The notes under the pieces are model-generated. The model did not search any database, had not been told where the DNA came from, and saw nothing but the letters and a program-made list of their open reading frames with translations. DNA of 64,000 bases from Spinacia oleracea (taxonomy: Eukaryota > Streptophyta > Magnoliopsida > Caryophyllales > Amaranthaceae), in NCBI RefSeq assembly GCF_020520425.1, contig NC_079489.1, positions 97,506,810 through 97,570,809 on the forward strand, read 5' to 3'. The translations under genes and the position numbers were made by a program. This document shows, piece after piece, positions 31,216 to 44,200 of the stretch; the stretch's first letter is position 1; the number at the start of each line of letters is the position of its first letter.

Positions 31216-34200
31216 GTGAGCGAACCTGAATTCGTCTTTTTGATTCGGGATTCGCGTGTCGCGGTCTTTCCTGATTGAGGTGGACAAGCCCCTATTTCTT
31301 TTGTTCATCGTGATTTCTTTTGAGAATTTCTTTTATTCATTCTTGTAAGAGCGAATTCTTTCGAGGGGGATTTAGTTGTAACCTGAATGTGGGTTGACAA
31401 CGTGCTTAGACGGACCATTGTCTCGTGGTCATCATCTTTCATGGTTCTGAGCTAGTCTTTTTGGCTCAATTTTGCCACTACCTGGGTCCTTGATTAGGGG
31501 ACTATGTATAAGTATCAACGGCGACCTTTGTCTTGAGGTCGTAAACCGGTTTTATTTTTTGAGACATCCAAACACGGGACTTCGTACAGCGTAGTCTGGG
31601 AATATTGTTTTAACTTTGCATAATATATATTTTCTTTTGAGCCCCAAGCATTCGTGCTTGACGGTCATTTCTTGTCAAAGCGGTTCCTTGGGGATACGCA
31701 TTCTGTAATGTCCTTGATTGTGTTTGGGATTGTGCTCGTAAGTGCGAGCGATCTTTGTAGTGATGTGCTACTCTTATCAAAGCCGTGAGGTGCGACTTTC
31801 AGTAAAGGAATCGGCAATTTTCAAGTCGAATAAATATGGCAGGGCCCTATAGAAGTCAGAGCTGCTTTTTGGGTTTGGGATCATTTTCGGCGCCCAGGCC
31901 TAGGCGTTAAAGATTTCGGAGCCCAGCGCTGGGCGCTGAAAATAATTTCTGGCGAGATTTCTTGATGACACAGCTGGCCTCTTTGTTCGTTTGTTTTCCC
32001 TCTTTTTTTTTTCTTTTGAACGCTTTCGTAAATGTTAGATACTTAGAAAAGATGATATGTATGTGCGAACGAGCGTTCATAGAATGGCCGTTGCGTGCGG
32101 TCCATTAATCAGTTTGCTTGAATCATTTTTTTTTAGCAATGACTGATTTTGAATAGTTTGCTTAGAAGCTTGGTAGGGTTCAGGCCCATTCATGAAGTGG
32201 GCTCAAACATCATGCCCTTTCGATTGTCCAAACATTTGCTTCGAGATTTTTTTATTTTGCTATGGTTATTTTGTAGCTTGGAGCCCCCAAGTATGCATGT
32301 TGGGATGCTTCCTTTTGGCGTACGATTTTTTGTAGGTTCTTTCGAGAAGGATGCCTTGGGGTTCCACTCGTGTAGGTGCGAGCTATCCCTTCCGTGGTAG
32401 GTAATATTTTGCTACCTTTAATCCTTAATGTAGAAGTCGTGTGGCTTGCATTTGGGCGATAAGTAGTCTTTGCCTCTTACTTTTGGTCGTGCCCGCATTA
32501 GTGCAATGTGCCTTACTTTTTTAGACTTGTACTGTGGGATGGTTGAACTTATGGTGCAACGTAGGCTTGTGTGGCCTAACATCGTGTCTTAGAACATTCC
32601 TCCAGGTGTTGGGATATCATTATTTTTTGCATTGGAGTACTTTCTCACGCCTCGTTCAGGTGCTCGAACAAGTGTAGCATCTTCTGCGTGGGTTTGCACG
32701 GCTTATTAGTTCGTTCGATGCGAGGATTCATAGTTGTTTCTTTCTTATTTTTATATCTGGGCAAAACTTGGCTAGCAGAAAGATTCAGCGCCCAGGCTGG
32801 GGCATTAAAGATATCGGCGCCCAGCTCTGGGCGTTGATAATGATTTCTGGGTATATTTTGACAGTTCTTATCCTTGATTTTTTCTTTCGCTTTTGCTTTG
32901 GAACGAGGTATACTGTGTAACGGGTGCTTGTAGGGCGAGCGTTATGTGCAGTAGTTTGATCGGAGTTTTGGTGACTCGCGATTTTCAGTTACCCTTGTTA
33001 GTGGGGTGACTTTATATATTCTAAGTAGCGCTTAGAATTTGGGAGGGGTTGTAGCCATTCTAAGGTTCGTTTTACACGATTAAAGCTTAGAATTGAGCCC
33101 CTATGACATATGTATAGCATTAGCGTCGAGAATTTGCGATGAAATCGTCATTTCGAGCATTTTTAGAGTGTTTTTCTCAAGCCACCAACTGTAGCTACGG
33201 GATTGGCTTGGTGCTATAATGCCTTGCATACGTTTTTGTGCATTCATGGTGACATGGATCATGAATAGTTTGAACCAGACTCGTTTAGTGCGAGGTACGT
33301 TCGAGCAGTGATCTGCTACTTCTCTTGTAAATGTCGTATTGTGCGACATTGCCATGGTCAAGGTAATCACATGTTGAAGTGTGCCTTGACCAAAAGCTAG
33401 GTGCCTTTCTTTACCCATAATCATATTTAGAAATATCTTTGACTCACTTGCAAAACGCATACTTAGATTAAACCAATGACACTTTATTATGTTCGAAGAA
33501 GCCTTTGAAAATTATTTGAAATCCGAGTCCTACTGTGTACAATCCGAGGTGTCCTAAGTAGGTTGACTTATAGAAGGGTTCGTACAGGATTACATGAGTG
33601 AATCAAAATACTGTTACGATTTTGGAATGCTGTCTAAGGATTTGCTGGAAGCCAGGGTGCAGGTGTCAAGATATTACTTGTGCCCGTTTGGCATATGCTT
33701 TTAGGCTTTTAGGGCCATCTTTTCCAGAATTGCGGGAATATAAACCGTTTTCAAATTGACTTAGATTTACTTGGTGTATGTCTGCACAAAAGGTCAAGGT
33801 ATACTTAGTTCTTTCCCTAGCTCTTTCATTTCAATTTTTAGCCCCCAGTTGCTGTTATGTCTTCCCATTAATAATGCTTTCAGATTTCGATTTTAGATGC
33901 CCGTGTCACATGTCTGAGTAGGGTGAGCCTCGGTTAAGTGCCAAGTCCTATTGACAATGTCTTATTTTTTTCCAAAGGGTATTAGCAAGCATTTGAATTA
34001 CCATGAACGGGTGCCCTGAGTTCGAAGGAACGATGGGGTGATGCCGTAGAACAATCCTCTTTATTGCAAGCTTACTGCCTTTACTACTTGTCGGCGACTA
34101 TGACTGTGTCTAGGGGTGAAAGAAGGTCTTTAAGCGAACGACTATGTCTAGTGGTGAAAGAAGGTCTTTAAGTGAGTTAGTTAGCTTTAGGGAGGGTCAA

Positions 34201-36314
34201 GTCGAGTATTTTAGAGGTCATGGACGCTTGCGCTAGCTCCCATTCAATTGAGGCAAAGCGATCTTTTGAGTCTTGGCTAAGTGCCTAGGAGTGTGAGTGC
34301 TCCTTCTGGCAAGGGTACGTGCCCTTATTATTTTTCGATGTGTGCTCGTTTTGGCATTTTGATGAGTTGGATTCTTCCTTTGACTTAAATTTTTCTTTCG
34401 ACTTGGATTGCAAGTAATTAAATTTCAATAAGGGACTCTATTTCTTATTCTTGTTATTCTACAGGCTCTAACATTTTTGCAAATTGGTTGGACCGAATCA
34501 TGGATTGCCTACGTATCCGCCTTAAATAGATTAAATTTGGAATCAGGTCTTGCGTAGTTCTTAGCCTAGAAAATGGTTTCTTAGAATGCCGATTTTAAAC
34601 AAGTACGTTCTGAGGTGGAAACATATTATTTGAAACGGTAGAATAAGTGAAGTTTATTATTATTTTAATCTGCTGCCTTGCCGTAAGCCAAAAATTTGTT
34701 TTATATATTTTTTTTGAGTACATGTATTTTTTGGTGGTACGTATGTCTGAATACGTGTTGTACCCCCCCCAAGTGTTCGTTATTGTTCCGTGTATGTGCG
34801 GATAAAATGACGAGCACTTCTGGACAAATTTTAGCAAGCTGAGAGATTCAGCGCCCAGGCTGGGGGGCTAAAGATTTCGGCGCCCAGCTGTGGGCGCTGA
34901 AAATGATTTCTGGGCGGATCTTTTTTTTTGGTGCGCTAAATGCTTCTTTTTCCTTTTTAGACTAACTTTAGAGGCGCTTTGCAAAGTTTCTTTTTTACTA
35001 TTCACATTTTTTTATTTTTTTATTTTTACGTTCAACGTAAAATGTACTCTTCATTTGTCTCTTGTTTATTTGTGACTCAAGACGGCTTGAAAGATGGGTT
35101 GAATGAGATAGGATAAGTTGTATAGGTATTAGTCGAGCATGAGGATTACATCAACCAAGGCCAGTGAATAGCATGGGGACAGCTCAAGGGTATAGGATGT
35201 ATCCACACAAGTTACATCCAAGGTTATTTCGATTAGCGTGCTCGGTTTTGGAGCCGAACATTGTTGTCATAGGAGGCCTAACAACGACACAAAGAGTTAT
35301 TTTATTTTTTTACAAGTCGCTTTTAGAATCGAGTGCCTTTTCATACGCCCTTGCAGCAATTTTAACGAAAGGTTTTTTTTTTTTGCTACGTGTATTTTTT
35401 TTTACGCGGGCACCGAGGCTGTTGCGCCTGACCAAAAGGCCAGGCAGCAACTTCAGCGCCCAGCGGTGGGCGTGGGAAATTTTAGCGCCCAGGCAGGGGC
35501 GTTGAAAATGCGTCTCTGGCTGGTTCTCGTTTTCAGTTTTCGTCTACTTTTGTTTTTGCGACTTTAATTTTGCGTGCTTGCCTTATAACGTCCTTTACGC
35601 GTTGTGCAGCGTTTGTGGGATTCGTTACGGCCATCCCGAGCGTCGCTTATTTTTGTGGCGATCGTTCGTGCTTGCGGAACACGTATTTTGGTATAACTCT
35701 TTAGCCAATTGGTTCATGAATGTTTGGGCAATTTTTAAGGTCGTTGGTTTTCTAGCATTATTTGTCTAGCATTATTCGTAAGCACAATCATAACATAGTC
35801 ACATAGTTCGCTACACATAACTACATTACAAACAGGGATTTGAAAATTAAATATGTCACGTAGTTTATGATAGGCTTCTATGGGTAGTATTTGCGCCTGG
35901 CTTGGTACCGCTTCTATCGCAGATCCGACACATGCCCCGGCCGAGGTAGTGCCTTCAACAGACGAATTTCGTCCCAGAAGGCCAACCCGCAAGTGCAAGC
36001 CAAGGGGGCATGCAGGCGAGAGGGACCTAATGAGCGAGCGATTGGGTTCGGGATAGGTGTACTACCTGCACAAGTACCGAGTGGGCAACATGCGCGGCGT
36101 GTGCACCCCCCTATTGGCGAAAGAAGGTATCCTTAGTCCCAACTCCCGAGATAAAACACCAAGGGAGCCAAGATTCGTTATGCGGTTCTGTCCGTTCACA
36201 TTAATATGCTGATTTTCAGGTCGTCCCAACTTGATGGGGAAATAAACGCGGGGTAGGATCGTTTCACCCTTCGGCTATTTTGATTACCTACGAGCACGAG
36301 TATTTCCTTCACTA
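31216..36314 (-). other. Non-coding interior of the minus-strand Tat element
   Basis: No supported coding sequence in 5.1 kb. It has at least four copies of the GCGCCCAG..CTGGGCGC inverted-repeat block (31889-31952, 32786-32842, 34847-34902, 35452-35508). Several are followed by a similar TTTTTCTTTCGCTTTTGCTTT stretch, which suggests old segmental duplication inside the element. Confidence 0.7.
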
Positions 36315-36332
36315 TCCCCAGTGGATTCGCCA
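36315..36332 (-). other. Primer-binding site of the minus-strand Tat element
   Basis: On the minus strand TGGCGAATCCACTGGGGA starts one base inside the 5' LTR. It differs at one position from the site at 49696-49713. A tRNA-Arg primer, as reported for Ogre/Tat elements, is likely but not verified. Confidence 0.75.
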
Positions 36333-36333
36333 C

Positions 36334-37803
36334 TGTAAGGGGGTCGAAAAAGCACGAGGCTAATGCGTGACCTCGTCCCTCGTGGGTGTGACGCTTCTTT
36401 TTGTCAAATCAAGTGTAATTGGATTTCCTGTGAGTTTACACCCAATTGACTAGTAATATAGAAGTCGCCATTCAGTTTTTAACGACAATGAGAAAAACTG
36501 ACAAAACTCGGTTATCGTGACATAAAGGGAGTGCAATTATGTTTGACCACGACGGCCGTAGGTTCCCTTGTTATCCCTGGTGGTGGGGATCGCTCAACGT
36601 ACACCCGCAGGGTAGAGATTGAGGGTTCGGGGGACTGTAACTACCGAGAGGAGTACTCGCTCTTCGATAACTCCAGAGGCAGGATATCCTTACTAGCTCA
36701 GCATAAATAATTAAGGGACATGCGTTAACTATTAAACTAATCTGAGTCGATTTTAGCAATATGCAACATATAATACTAGATCGAGCGCGATTATCTGATT
36801 TAGATTGTATTAAGGGACCTAGCATGATAATCCAATTTCCCAAAAACATAATCTTTATTAGGCGTGATAGAACAATCAGATTTAATTAGTTTAACAGTTC
36901 ATAAAAGGGCGAGGAAAGCAATTAAATCATAGAAAATGGACACATTACGACGCACCCTTGAGAGGTACGTCACGGTTCTCAGAAAACTAACCACTTTGAC
37001 TTTGCTATTTCTCCTTTTATTTAACGAATCTCAAGTTATGGGACAGGATACGTTCTGTTCGATTTATGGATCGATTGCGACAGAACGCGTGGTCAATTTC
37101 GCAGCGTGAGGCTTAGGCTTAGGGGTTGGAGTCAATACTCAAAATAATAATTATGTGTTCTCCTTTTCACGTCGAACTTAAGGCCCTATTTATAGAAAAG
37201 AGTTCGTGGAACGATAGAATTATAGATCTCTAATCCACGAGGAATTAGGAAAGAATACGTCCCAGGTAATTTCAGCGCCCATGCATGGGCGTCGAAGATT
37301 TCGGCGCCCAGAACCAGGTGTTGAAAATAGGATCTGGGCTGTTTTCTTAGTCAGATTCGGATTCCTAGAATCCGGAGTGTTTGAGACGTAATCGAGTCTT
37401 TTAGTGCGTATTAACCTTGTGAAGGGATGCGTCTGGGCCCGTTATGTACTCTAGGCTCGTTAGGATTTTAATTAATACGTGACTCTTATTTTCGAATCAT
37501 ATTAGGAATAGGATTCTCTCATAATCTCTATCTCATTTAGGATTTATGTTGGAGTGCAACACCTAATTCTGACAGGTTTCTATCTTTTATGACTTGCCAC
37601 TTTTAACAACTACCCATTACGACAGTTACTATTTTTAGCAGGTTTCCATAAATAGCAGGTTTCTATAAATAACAGGTTTCGGGTGAAATGAAAAGGGGAA
37701 TTGAGATTTGTTATTTTATAGGAGATGCGTTGTCAAGTGGAGATTTATGTTTTCATCACCGAACCTTCCCTTTCGGGAATGGGGACAAAAGTAGGTGTCT
37801 ACA
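36334..37803 (-). repeat. 5' LTR of the minus-strand Tat element
   Basis: This is 1470 bp; on the minus strand it runs from TGTAGACACC (37803) to the CCCCCTTACA end (36334). It matches the LTRs at 48233-49694 and 60266-61730 at lower identity than to its own partner. Confidence 0.9.
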
Positions 37804-38642
37804 GGCCCACATCGCTGCTCGCAGCCCAATGCTTGGGCGCGCCAGTTGCCTTGCGGGCTGGGCCTGGCCTGCGTGTTGCTTGGCTGGGCCTGCGTGCCTT
37901 GCTGCGTTGCCTTGTGCGCATGGGCTTGCTAGGCGCAGGCCTGGCTTCGTGTTGGGCCTTGCGTCTAGCAGACTCTTCCGATGTTTATTTCGTACGACGC
38001 GCTTCCGATTAATTTTCCGATTTCGGAATTCATTTCCGATTCGAACAATATTTAATATTTCCGATTCCGGAATTAATTTCCGTTTCGAACAAATATTTAA
38101 TATTTCCGATTCAGGAATTATTTTCCGATTCCAATAATATTTCCGATTCCGACAATATTCCCGTTTCCGGCAATATTTCCGATTCCGGCAATATTTCCAT
38201 TTCCGATAATATTTTCCGATACGTACCATGTTTCCGTTTCCGGCAACATCTACGACTTGGATAATATTTATATTTCCGATACGATGCATATTTCCGTTTC
38301 CGGCAATATCATCGTTTCTGGAGTATTCATAATTTGTCTTTGACGATTTCAGCTCCCACTAGAACCGAGATCCGTCGATTCCGAATATCCATAAATGGAG
38401 TATTTAATTTCCTTTAAATACTTGATCCGTTCACGTACTATTTGTGTGACCCTACGGGTTCAGTCAAGAGTAAGTTGTGGATTAATAATATTAATTCCAC
38501 TTGAACTGAAGCGGCCTCTAGCTAGGCATACAGTTCACTTGATCTCACTGAATTATTAACTTGTATAATTAATTAATACTGAACCGCATTTATTAGACTT
38601 AGCATTGAATGCATACTTGGACCAAGGGAATAATTTCCTTCA
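37804..38642 (-). repeat. Outer part of the Copia B 5' LTR
   Basis: On the minus strand it begins TGAAGGAAATTATTCCC at 38642 and follows the solo LTR at 99-1482: the sequence up to the Copia GGAAAYGGAAAT array (here inverted, about 38015-38330), then the GC-rich block, where the Tat element interrupts it at 37804. The inner end of the same LTR appears at 20556-20574. The stretch between is lost or replaced by the CACTA and Tat insertions. Confidence 0.75.
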
Positions 38643-39228
38643 AGATTTACTTTAGAATTTGTGTTAGAGTTGGAATGAAATATTGGCGTGAGATAAATCT
38701 TGCGCGTGGAAGTAGGCGCGAGAAAACTATCGCGTTGGGCCCTGTGCGCAAGAAAGTTCTTGCACACTTTTATTTTCCACGCGTTTTATCCAGATTAATC
38801 CGGTTTTATTTCTGGATTCAAACTCTTTTTTACGCTTTTCATCCTTATTTCGAGTTCTTCTTCAACTAAAACTCTATTTTTCAATCTATTTTAGGATTTT
38901 AATTGGAATGCAACTAAAACTCCGTTTTTGTTCCTTTTCTATCTCTATTAGGAGTTTAATTTCAATACGATTAAAAATCTGCTTTTTCAATCTCTTTTAA
39001 GGTTTGAGTTGGAGTGCAACTCTGCCCGTAAATCTATCTTGGACGGTTTACTATTTTTAGCAGATACTTAGAACGGAAGCTACAATGAATAGAAATATGG
39101 GTTTGGGGAAAGATTCAGTCGGTCTTAGAGCGTTCGTTGTGTGATTAGGAATACGTTTGACAAGTGGATATTTTGTTTCATCACTGAACTTCTCGTTTCT
39201 AGCTTGAGGCCAAATGTAGGCGTCTACA
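38643..39228 (-). repeat. Diverged Tat-type LTR remnant (minus strand)
   Basis: It ends GTAGGCGTCTACA and contains GAGTTGGAGTGCAACTCT, TTTAGCAG and TTGACAAGTGGATATTTTGTTTCATCAC, parallel to the downstream ~600 bp of the Tat LTRs at 30147 and 37803 but with many changes. It is cut on its left by the Copia B LTR. Confidence 0.6.
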
Positions 39229-41284
39229 CATGACACCATGTATATTTTCTTATTGTGAATTGTATTCATCTTGCATGGTTAATGTGTTTGAATATGTTCT
39301 ACGAGCATTCTTATCCGGTTTTAGCCTGGTCTTGTGATAAGAGTTTTCTTCCGATTTTGTTCATGTGATAACAATTCTAACAAGATATATGGTGGGAAAA
39401 AACAAAGGTTCACAATTATAATGGGGTGCTTAATTTTATAATAAATATCTACAATTTTTATTATTTGCTTTTGGAAATTTAAATTATGTAATGACTTATT
39501 AACCTAAGAAATATTTAATTGGTTTTTTCTATTGTGCTCAACAGGAAGGGGTATTGAGTGTATTATACGTCAAGGTTTATGTATGACATAATTTACTCAT
39601 ATATTGGAAGTGAAAATCTATTCAAGGTAAAGACTTTTTGAAATATATTTAAGTTAATGAGCTTTTTAAATATTAGATATATGTTAACATTTTTTTTCTA
39701 GCTATGATGTTTTGACAAATAAACCTAGCTACTAATGGACAAATTCATGAAGTTTAACTTATTGGGCTCAATACTTATTGGACTTTGTATTCTCATGAAG
39801 TTTAGTACTTTGTTAGAAAAAAATCCTATTATTATTATTAGATATCAAGACATTTACTTATAAATGTTAAAGCCTATCTACCATTGTAGTTTTATTTGTT
39901 TTGATGTTTTTGACAACTTGTGATATATATGTCATTTTAGGATGATTTTATAGATTTTTAATCGTTATGATTTTGTATTGGTTATGGCTTATATTTTGTG
40001 GTAATTGGATATATATTTGGTTGTGATTGCTTATTATCGGGATAAAATGATATATAAGCACTTTGGAGAAAATGATGGTGACTTGTGGTTATCTCCAAGT
40101 AAATACACGAAAAAGTCATTTATGAAAAATGACCTCCGGAGTTCCTTTATAGAATAAAGAAGATTAGCTGATAAAAACGCATCCAGTACGTCTGCAATAA
40201 ATTTATTTTATATCGGATTAACTTTTAACCAGTGTTTTATAATTTTTATATTATGAAAAACGTTTGATGGAGAAACATTTTAAAGAGTTACGTAGTACAA
40301 TGTTAAGTTTTAATAAAAAAAATTATTAAAGTGAAAAATGTTATCACTAAATATTTATACATGATATCGGGTTAACGTACTTTTAAGCAATTTGAGATAA
40401 CTTTTACTATGATATATGTACAATATTTATCGTACACCCGCTTTAAAAAAGAATTTATGTGTATATATTATCTTAGAACATGCCTAATATACTTGATCAT
40501 GACGTGTCCACATTGTGCGTTTTATATCAGAGCGTATCACGTTGATTTTGCTTTAATTTACCAATAATAAATATGGTTTAGAGCTGGACACTTCACAATA
40601 CACCATGTTGTGTTTTCATGTGCTAAGTAATACGTTGGTGTATGAAAGAGCTATATTAAAGTTAATTGATGTATTTTCCATCATGATTATGAATTGATGT
40701 TTTTAATAAGGTTTTAATCTATTGATCAAAATTGATATCATGTGTTCAATAGGTATCAGATTCGAATTGTCCACCCTAATTTGTATCTTATTTGGATTCA
40801 TTGTTCTTGTTTATTTTAAGACGAAAATAAAATAATCCCATTGAAAATGGAAATTAGGAAGATGGTAGCACAACAAAACGTACGTACGAGTACTACATAA
40901 GCAAATAAAGTATTGGGAAGGATGTAAAAGAAGGAGGGCGATGGAATTAAATGCAAAGACAATCCCCCAACATTGAGGCTTGTACACTTGGAAGTTGGAA
41001 GGTAGACAATCCTTAAAAACTTTCCATAAAAACACAATGAGAAAAGACAATTATTTAGGAAACCAACAAAAATTAGTAAAGCTTTCCAACACTTTAAACC
41101 AGGTTTTCTTCCACAAAAGCACTTGAATTCCATTTCCTTTCATACATTCCTTCCTGTGGGCTAGCTATCACCCAGCTTAAACTAAAACCGCAACTCTCTC
41201 TCTCTCTCTTTCTTTAAAACCCTTTTGCAGCAAACTTTTCTCATTTTATTTTCTCATTTTATTTTCTCAAATCATAACAAAACA
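39229..41284. other. Low-copy upstream region of the LBD gene
   Basis: About 2 kb of AT-rich sequence with no recognised repeat family and no supported gene. The last 100 bp hold a CT microsatellite (about 41194-41211) and a leader-like stretch before the ATG, so the promoter of the downstream gene should lie here. No clear TATA box can be singled out. Confidence 0.5.
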
Positions 41285-44200
41285 ATGAGAACAAGTTGCA
41301 ATGGCTGTAGAGTCCTCCGAAAAGGGTGTAGCGATGATTGCGTAATTCGGCCGTGCCTTCAATGGATGAAATCCCCTGATGCACAAGCTAATGCTACTGT
41401 TTTCCTTGCTAAGTTTTACGGCCGTGCTGGTCTTATTAACCTCCTCAATGCTGGCTCTGACCACCTTCGTCCTGGTAAACTTTTTTCATTTTTAACATTT
41501 TTTTTATTGCTTGCATGTCCGATTAGGGATGTCAATGTGTTTTTTGTTGCATCAATGGTGGATATATATGTGTTTAACATTAAATTTGCCAATACTCATT
41601 TTTTCTTCATTTTAATTTGGGCCCCATCAAATTTGGTATAATAATTGTACAAAGCTCATACGGAGTACTTTATTTGGCAATTAACTATTTTAGTGCTCCA
41701 TTTACAACACGCATTTAGATTTTAGCCCCGTAACTAAAATGTTTAAGAGCCGCTGTGACACCGGGGACATTTTGGGAGAATGAAGAAGATAAATGTGTAG
41801 GGGCGTTGGAAATAATCAGAGGATCGGGAAAAGTTTATAACAAATTTGAGTGTCCAACATCTTCCTTCTTTTAATACTTGCAATGTTTGGATTTTTTATA
41901 TTATTCACATATCCTATTTTAATTATTGTTTGTGATTTATAGATAAGATAAAACATAATTGGGTGAAATTTTGTTAAATTCCTATCGATGTATATTTTTA
42001 AAATATTAACTTTTTATAATTTTTAGCTTAAAAAAAATTAAAGATTAATCATCAAAGTTGTGTATTGACAGGGAGAATTATATTGGTTTGTCTTTAATTC
42101 CAAATTATTGCTTTAGATCCCCTTCAACGAAATTTAATTTAATTACAGTTACAAGTAAATTTCTAACCTGATAAAGACCTGTCAAAAATCAACCTGACTC
42201 GAAAACCGATCCGAACACGCCCCGAAAATACTGCGTCTTGAACAAGATTTTGTGATCGGTAACCCGATTTTATCCGAATCCGAGCAACCCGAAACGTAAT
42301 GGGTTAAAACCCGACCGAACCTGTTTTGGACCATAACAATTGAAAATCATTGTATTTATAGTAATAAATGAGGTTCTGAGAAAATTTAAGCATAATAAAC
42401 ACGTTGTTTTTACTATTGATACGTGCAATATAATTTTAGTTTGAATTATACGCCATTTTATGGTTGAATTTAACTAAATATAAACTTGTGTTGGAAAACT
42501 TGTTAATTTCTCCATATTTTGTACATTTATCACCTAAATTAATGAAAATATAATGCGCGTTCTCAACCCGTTCGGTCGACCCGAACCCTAAGGTTCTGGG
42601 TCTTGAACAAGCATTTGTAAACCCTAACCCGAAAATGACCGACCCGATTCAACTCGAACCGGAAATAATTTTTTACAACCCGACCCGACCGACGCGTTTG
42701 ACAGGTCTACTTAATAATGTAAAAAAAAATTAGGAGATCGTTCTGTCCAAGGTGAAACTTATTTTTTATTTTTATTTTCATTTTTATTTTGAAAAAAATT
42801 AAAATTGTACCCATATTAGGGGACAACCGTTGTACTAGTTAATATTTTAAAATATAAATTTTGTATATAAGGTTGCCACGTGTCATTTTCTTTATTTTTT
42901 TATTCATAAATTTTCTCAATCTTCTCCTTAATTATCTTTTCCTGAAAATTATTAGGTACATCCGAGTGCACCGTGCATCAAAGGAATTTTTATGTCTGTG
43001 GATGGTTCCTTTCATATTTTTTCCTTGCATGTAAGGGGAAAATATAAGAAGGTGCACCGTGCACCCGAATGCACCTAATATTATTATACTTATATTTTCC
43101 CGTGATATTAATTTTATTTATTTCACATTCAATTTCATATTTATCAAATGCATTTTTTCCTTTTTTTAAACTTTTTGTATCATAACCTATGATATATACT
43201 TATAAGTAAACTCTGTACTTTAAATTCCACAAATTTTTTCTAAATCAATATTTTTGAAAAATGCCCATAGATAATTTTGTTGCAGAGTATGAAGTAGTTG
43301 GTTTTTATTTTCCGGTGGTAGAACTACGAGTACTATAATTGACGGAATTTTATAATTTGTTGGTAAATTGAAAGAATTTAATGTTTTTGGTGCAAGAGTC
43401 CTTAATTATGTAATGAGTGGAGTGTGACAAATAAATTTAGACAGATATAGACATATAGTACGGGAATAATATTTTATCTTTTTATTAGTGCCAGACTTTG
43501 GCATAGGTACAGGAATAGATTCTCCTGGAAATCTAATCTTAATTAGGTAAATTTACCTAAAATATTCGCTATGACTATGATACTATAAGTGCCTTTTCCA
43601 CTTCATATGTATACGTTTACATCCGTGCGAATTTTTTTTGGTTTTTTTTTAAAAAATAAGTGTCACTTCTCATCATCTCACTCCTTCGTACAATTTCATT
43701 AATTTCTCCACCTTTACATGAAAATAATATTCCTTCTATTTGTTTTTGTTTGTTACATATTCCTTTTAAGATGTTTCATAATGTATGTTAATTGGGAGAA
43801 TTTTTCTTTTTATAAACTTATTATACTATTATTTTTTGTCTCATCTTTTAATTTTAATTGGTCCAATTTTTCAACTTATTAAATTTTTTTTACAATTTTT
43901 CCAAGTATGTTAAATTAGCAATTTTCGTGTTTTTTCATTATTGGTTCATTTTATAAATAAAACAATCTTATTGGTTGTTGTAATGAATAGTGGATTGAGT
44001 TTTTACTTGGGTTTATTTTTTAATAAAAAAAAATCTTTATTATACGTTAATAAACGTGCAAAAGTTCAAACGTAACCAAAAAAAAAGGAGGGAGTAAATG
44101 ATTACAATTAAAACTAAAATAATTAAGTATCTAATCTTAGTATTTCCCTCAAAATAATAATTAAGTATCAATGAACCAAAACCGATAAATAGGCGGTATA

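Larger units (their letters stand above)
28694..37803 (-). mobile_element. Coding-free Tat-type Gypsy element (LARD-like), minus strand
   Basis: Two LTRs of the same family as the element at 48233-61730 lie in the opposite orientation: 3' LTR 28694-30147 (about 26 bp short at its outer edge) and 5' LTR 36334-37803. Primer site and polypurine tract are present at the expected places. The 6.2-kb interior has no gag, protease, RT or integrase. Blocks match the other element inverted: 36314-35000 with 49714-50830, 34430-34910 with 54540-54990, and 30148-31310 with 59300-60265. It must have been moved by proteins supplied in trans. No matching target duplication is found, because the left edge is deleted. 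Confidence 0.85.

Noticed and set aside
35735..36136. ORFs next to the primer site of the minus-strand Tat element
   Set aside because: They lie in the shared non-coding leader and are not open in the relative at 49714-50130.
38573..38869. ORFs crossing the Copia LTR / Tat LTR boundary
   Set aside because: They cross a transposon junction and have no domain.
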